Position numbers and translations under genes: made by a program
Part shown: positions 61,875 to 64,000 of the stretch, piece by piece
Layout: each line of letters starts with the position of its first letter
Position numbering within the stretch: the first letter of the stretch is position 1
Assembly (NCBI GenBank): GCA_900291925.1
Contig: UWYS01000012.1
Coordinates: 124,001 to 188,000, forward strand
Reading direction: 5' to 3'
Origin: Thecaphora thlaspeos
Lineage: Eukaryota; Basidiomycota; Ustilaginomycetes; Urocystidales; Glomosporiaceae
DNA: 64,000 nucleotides
The notes under the pieces: model-generated
Database searches by the model: none
What the model saw: the letters and a program-made list of their open reading frames with translations, nothing else
What the model was told of the DNA's origin: nothing

Positions 61875-64000
61875 ATGGCGAGGCCATCTAGCGCCTACAC
61901 TGGCGAAGACTTTCCCTCGATCCAGCATGACTCGCACGTCGGCATCAACATGGGCCCCTATGATCACCTCGGTGGCGGGAGCTCCTCCGGCCAGTATGGC
62001 TCCGCATCGACTGGCCACCGCTCTCCACAGGCGTCGGGCTCTGGCTCAACCGCACGCTACCAGTCTGAAAACATGGCGCCACCGCTGAGGCCGGGGCCTT
62101 CGTCCGCCGCCGCCGCTCTCGGGTCGCTAGGGTTCGACTCGCTAGACTCGCAGTCGGCCTCCAACGCCATCTCGACCTACGCTTCTCCCAGGCTTGCTCA
62201 TGCGCACGCGCAGGTCGCAAACGACGGTTTCGACGGCCGCTATGGTTTCCACAGCGGCGGGCTGGAACCGCACAGGGGCGGCAACAGTCTCTCCAGGGAC
62301 TCCAGCCTTGGACGCTCCCTCTCGATGGGACACGCGACGCACCACTCGCACCGCGCAAGCACCGGATCGGCCCTGCTTGGTGCATCGCATGGCTCCTCCA
62401 GCCACCTCCCCACCTCGGCGCCCTACGACCAGCAGCATCATCAGAACCCGCAGCAGCAGCAGCAGCAGCAGAGCCACCACCACGACTTCCTCGACGCAGC
62501 ACCATCCTCGGCTGGTGCGCGCGTCGGAAGCTTTAACATCGGCAACAGCCCCATCGGCTCGCAGGCACACACTGATATGACCGGCTTGTCGTCGGCCATG
62601 GATCTTCCATCTCCTTCGTCAACGACCCACCATCACAGCACCAGCAACAACAGCAACAGCAACAGCAGCGGCGGCATCATGCACCGCCAGGGCTCGAACC
62701 ACCCGAGTAGCCTGATGCCTGCATCGCACCTCGGTGCTCACGGCGGCAGCGGGAGCCGGAGCCGGCGCTCGTCGGCCATCCTGGGCAGCCCGTCGGGCTC
62801 CCACTTTGCCACCGGCAACATGTCAAGGTCGCCCAGCAATGCACTCGACTCCCTGATGCCCAACGCTTACAGCCCCAATCCCAACCCGGCCTCCAGCTCG
62901 CAGCGATACTCAGCTCATCTCGGCGGCTCGTCACTGGCGCGCCGCAGCAGTGGCAGCAGCGATGGGGGCACGTTGATGGATCTGACTCCTCCCAGCGGCG
63001 GCGGCGGCGGCAGCGGCAACGGAGGGCATCGAACTTCGCGTGGTCCGTCGCCGAGTCAGCCGCTCCACGCCCAATACGAGGTTCAGAGCCTAGGCGGCCT
63101 CGGCGACACCCTCCCCTACGCCTACACGTCGTCGTCTTCATCGGCGAACCTTGGCCAGGGCGGCGGCAGCGGATCTAGCTCGCACTACAATCAAAGCGGC
63201 AGCCTGAGGAACCCACAGGGACCACCACCGCGGAGCAATGCTGTCGGCAGCAACTCGGACAGCGGCTACAGCATCGGGTCGCAGAACGCCGCCAGCAGCA
63301 GCAACAGCAGCAACAGTCTTTGGCAACAGGCTGCAGCCATGCCCGGCGGAAGCGATGCGCAGCTGAGTATCAATGGCGGAAGCGGCGATCGCGCCAGCCT
63401 TGGCAGCTCGCGGAACTCAGCCAATGCCGGCCTGTCGTCGTTGCGCAACTCCGGACTCTACGGCGACGTCGCCAGCGGCAGCCTGTCGCACTCGCAGGGC
63501 GGCCCGGATCCTGCGAGCTCTTACATGCTCCCCGCGCCTGGCGACCGGACGCGGCGAGCTAGTATGCGGAAGGAGTCGATGTCGCACAGGCCGAAGCGCG
63601 CCGGTGACGGGTTCCGACGCGTTCGCGACCTTGACGACCTCCAGCCAGTGATGGACAAGAGCACGGCGGCAGCCAGCGGAGCGGCGGCAATTGCAGACGG
63701 AAAAGCGGCGACGGCCGCAGCCAAGACGACCATAAGGAGGGCGGACCCGGCCGGAGGCTTCGTCAGCGTGAGTGCAGTGCTTCCAATGAGACGGTCCCAT
63801 GCAGCAGCAGCAGCGGCCGCGGCGGCAGGTCTAAGACGCGCCCCTTCGGTGGCGGTTGGGACGACGGTCGCCGCTCGTCTGTCGCTCTTGAAAGCTGCTG
63901 AGATTGACCCATGCTGACAACTTGACCGACTTCCTTCCTCCTTCCTCGTCTTTTGTTGCCTTGCTCTGCCGCCGCCGCCGCCGCCCTGCAGCCCTTGAAA
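61875..64000 (+). CDS. YAK1: Yak1-like DYRK-family protein kinase, N-terminal part, truncated by window end
   Basis: Nutrient- and stress-responsive kinase downstream of PKA/TOR. Exon 1 is 61875-63767 (631 codons, phase 0); an intron with donor GTGAGT ends at CTGCAG, and exon 2 starts at 63992, reading PLK at the window edge. The join FRRVRDLDDLQPV...IRRADPAGGFVS-PLK matches the pre-kinase segment of fungal Yak1, which typically reads SPLKALT before the kinase domain. Residues 1-560 are disordered, rich in Ser, Gly, His, Asn and Gln, with a short Gln run near residue 195. RRASMRKES (about 558) fits a PKA consensus. The kinase domain itself lies beyond the window, so the name rests on about 40 residues. 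The unspliced frame stops at 63917. Confidence 0.75.

Noticed and set aside
1..64000. tRNA genes, rRNA, CRISPR arrays or riboswitches
   Set aside because: I looked for B-box-like GTTCGANNCC and cloverleaf patterns and for regular spacer arrays and found none I could support by eye; tRNAscan-SE and Infernal would settle small RNAs.

Overview
This window is fungal nuclear DNA: GC-rich, with short spliceosomal introns (typically about 60-160 nt, donors GTGAGT, GTAAGT, GTATGT or GTCAGT, acceptors YAG) and a mix of long single-exon genes and genes with very small exons. Gene content (Ert1-type gluconeogenesis regulator, WD40-M20 Dug2, Pbs2 MAPKK, siderophore-type MFS, Josephin-UIM ataxin-3) points to a basidiomycete. 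A smut-related lineage (Ustilaginomycotina) is my inference from style and content; no marker gene here proves it.

Layout. 1-371: 3' end of a PP2A-like phosphatase (+). 811-2355: mitochondrial-carrier-like protein (-), divergent from an 8-exon glyoxalase I (+, 2958-4254). 5052-6167: unrecognised protein with lower-GC codon use. 6482-7486 Atg27 (-), divergent from ataxin-3 (+, 7924-10008), which converges on Dug2 (-, 10127-13480). 14141-15880 RNA polymerase III subunit Rpc34/RPC6 (+) converges on mitochondrial ribosomal protein uS9m (-, 16176-17453). 17855-19987 Mss116-like mitochondrial DEAD-box helicase (+). 20671-24584: one open frame joining a DUF4112 domain to a siderophore-transporter-like MFS domain (+).

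24.7-27.8 kb is decayed: a nucleoside hydrolase with a frameshift and no recognisable first exon, an irregular repeat block, and a fragment of unknown family. Then come 2-methylcitrate dehydratase (-, 27910-29942, mitochondrial) and an Ert1/AcuK-type Zn2Cys6-PAS activator (-, 31326-34443). 36639-38843 Pbs2-type MAPKK (+) converges on a CLIP-170-like microtubule plus-end protein (-, 39183-43832). A dead pogo-like DNA transposon with long inverted repeats lies at about 44560-45485. 46003-49380 type II PI 4-kinase Lsb6 (+); 50333-51822 a five-exon secreted cysteine-containing protein (+); 52431-55907 an unusual protein kinase with DFN in place of DFG (-); 58138-60309 securin (+); 61875-end the N-terminal part of a Yak1-type DYRK kinase (+), cut by the window edge.

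The genes are mostly housekeeping: proteostasis and autophagy (ataxin-3, Atg27), glutathione-linked metabolism (glyoxalase I uses glutathione, Dug2 degrades it), mitochondrial expression (uS9m, Mss116), stress and nutrient signalling (Pbs2, Yak1, Lsb6), and mitosis (securin, CLIP-170). Exon boundaries were worked out by hand from frame continuity and splice consensus; for most spliced genes the joined frame closes exactly. The most interesting points are the DUF4112-MFS fusion, the long SR/acidic insert in Rpc34, the dead pogo element, the decayed 24.7-27.8 kb stretch, and the secreted protein with its own TATA box.
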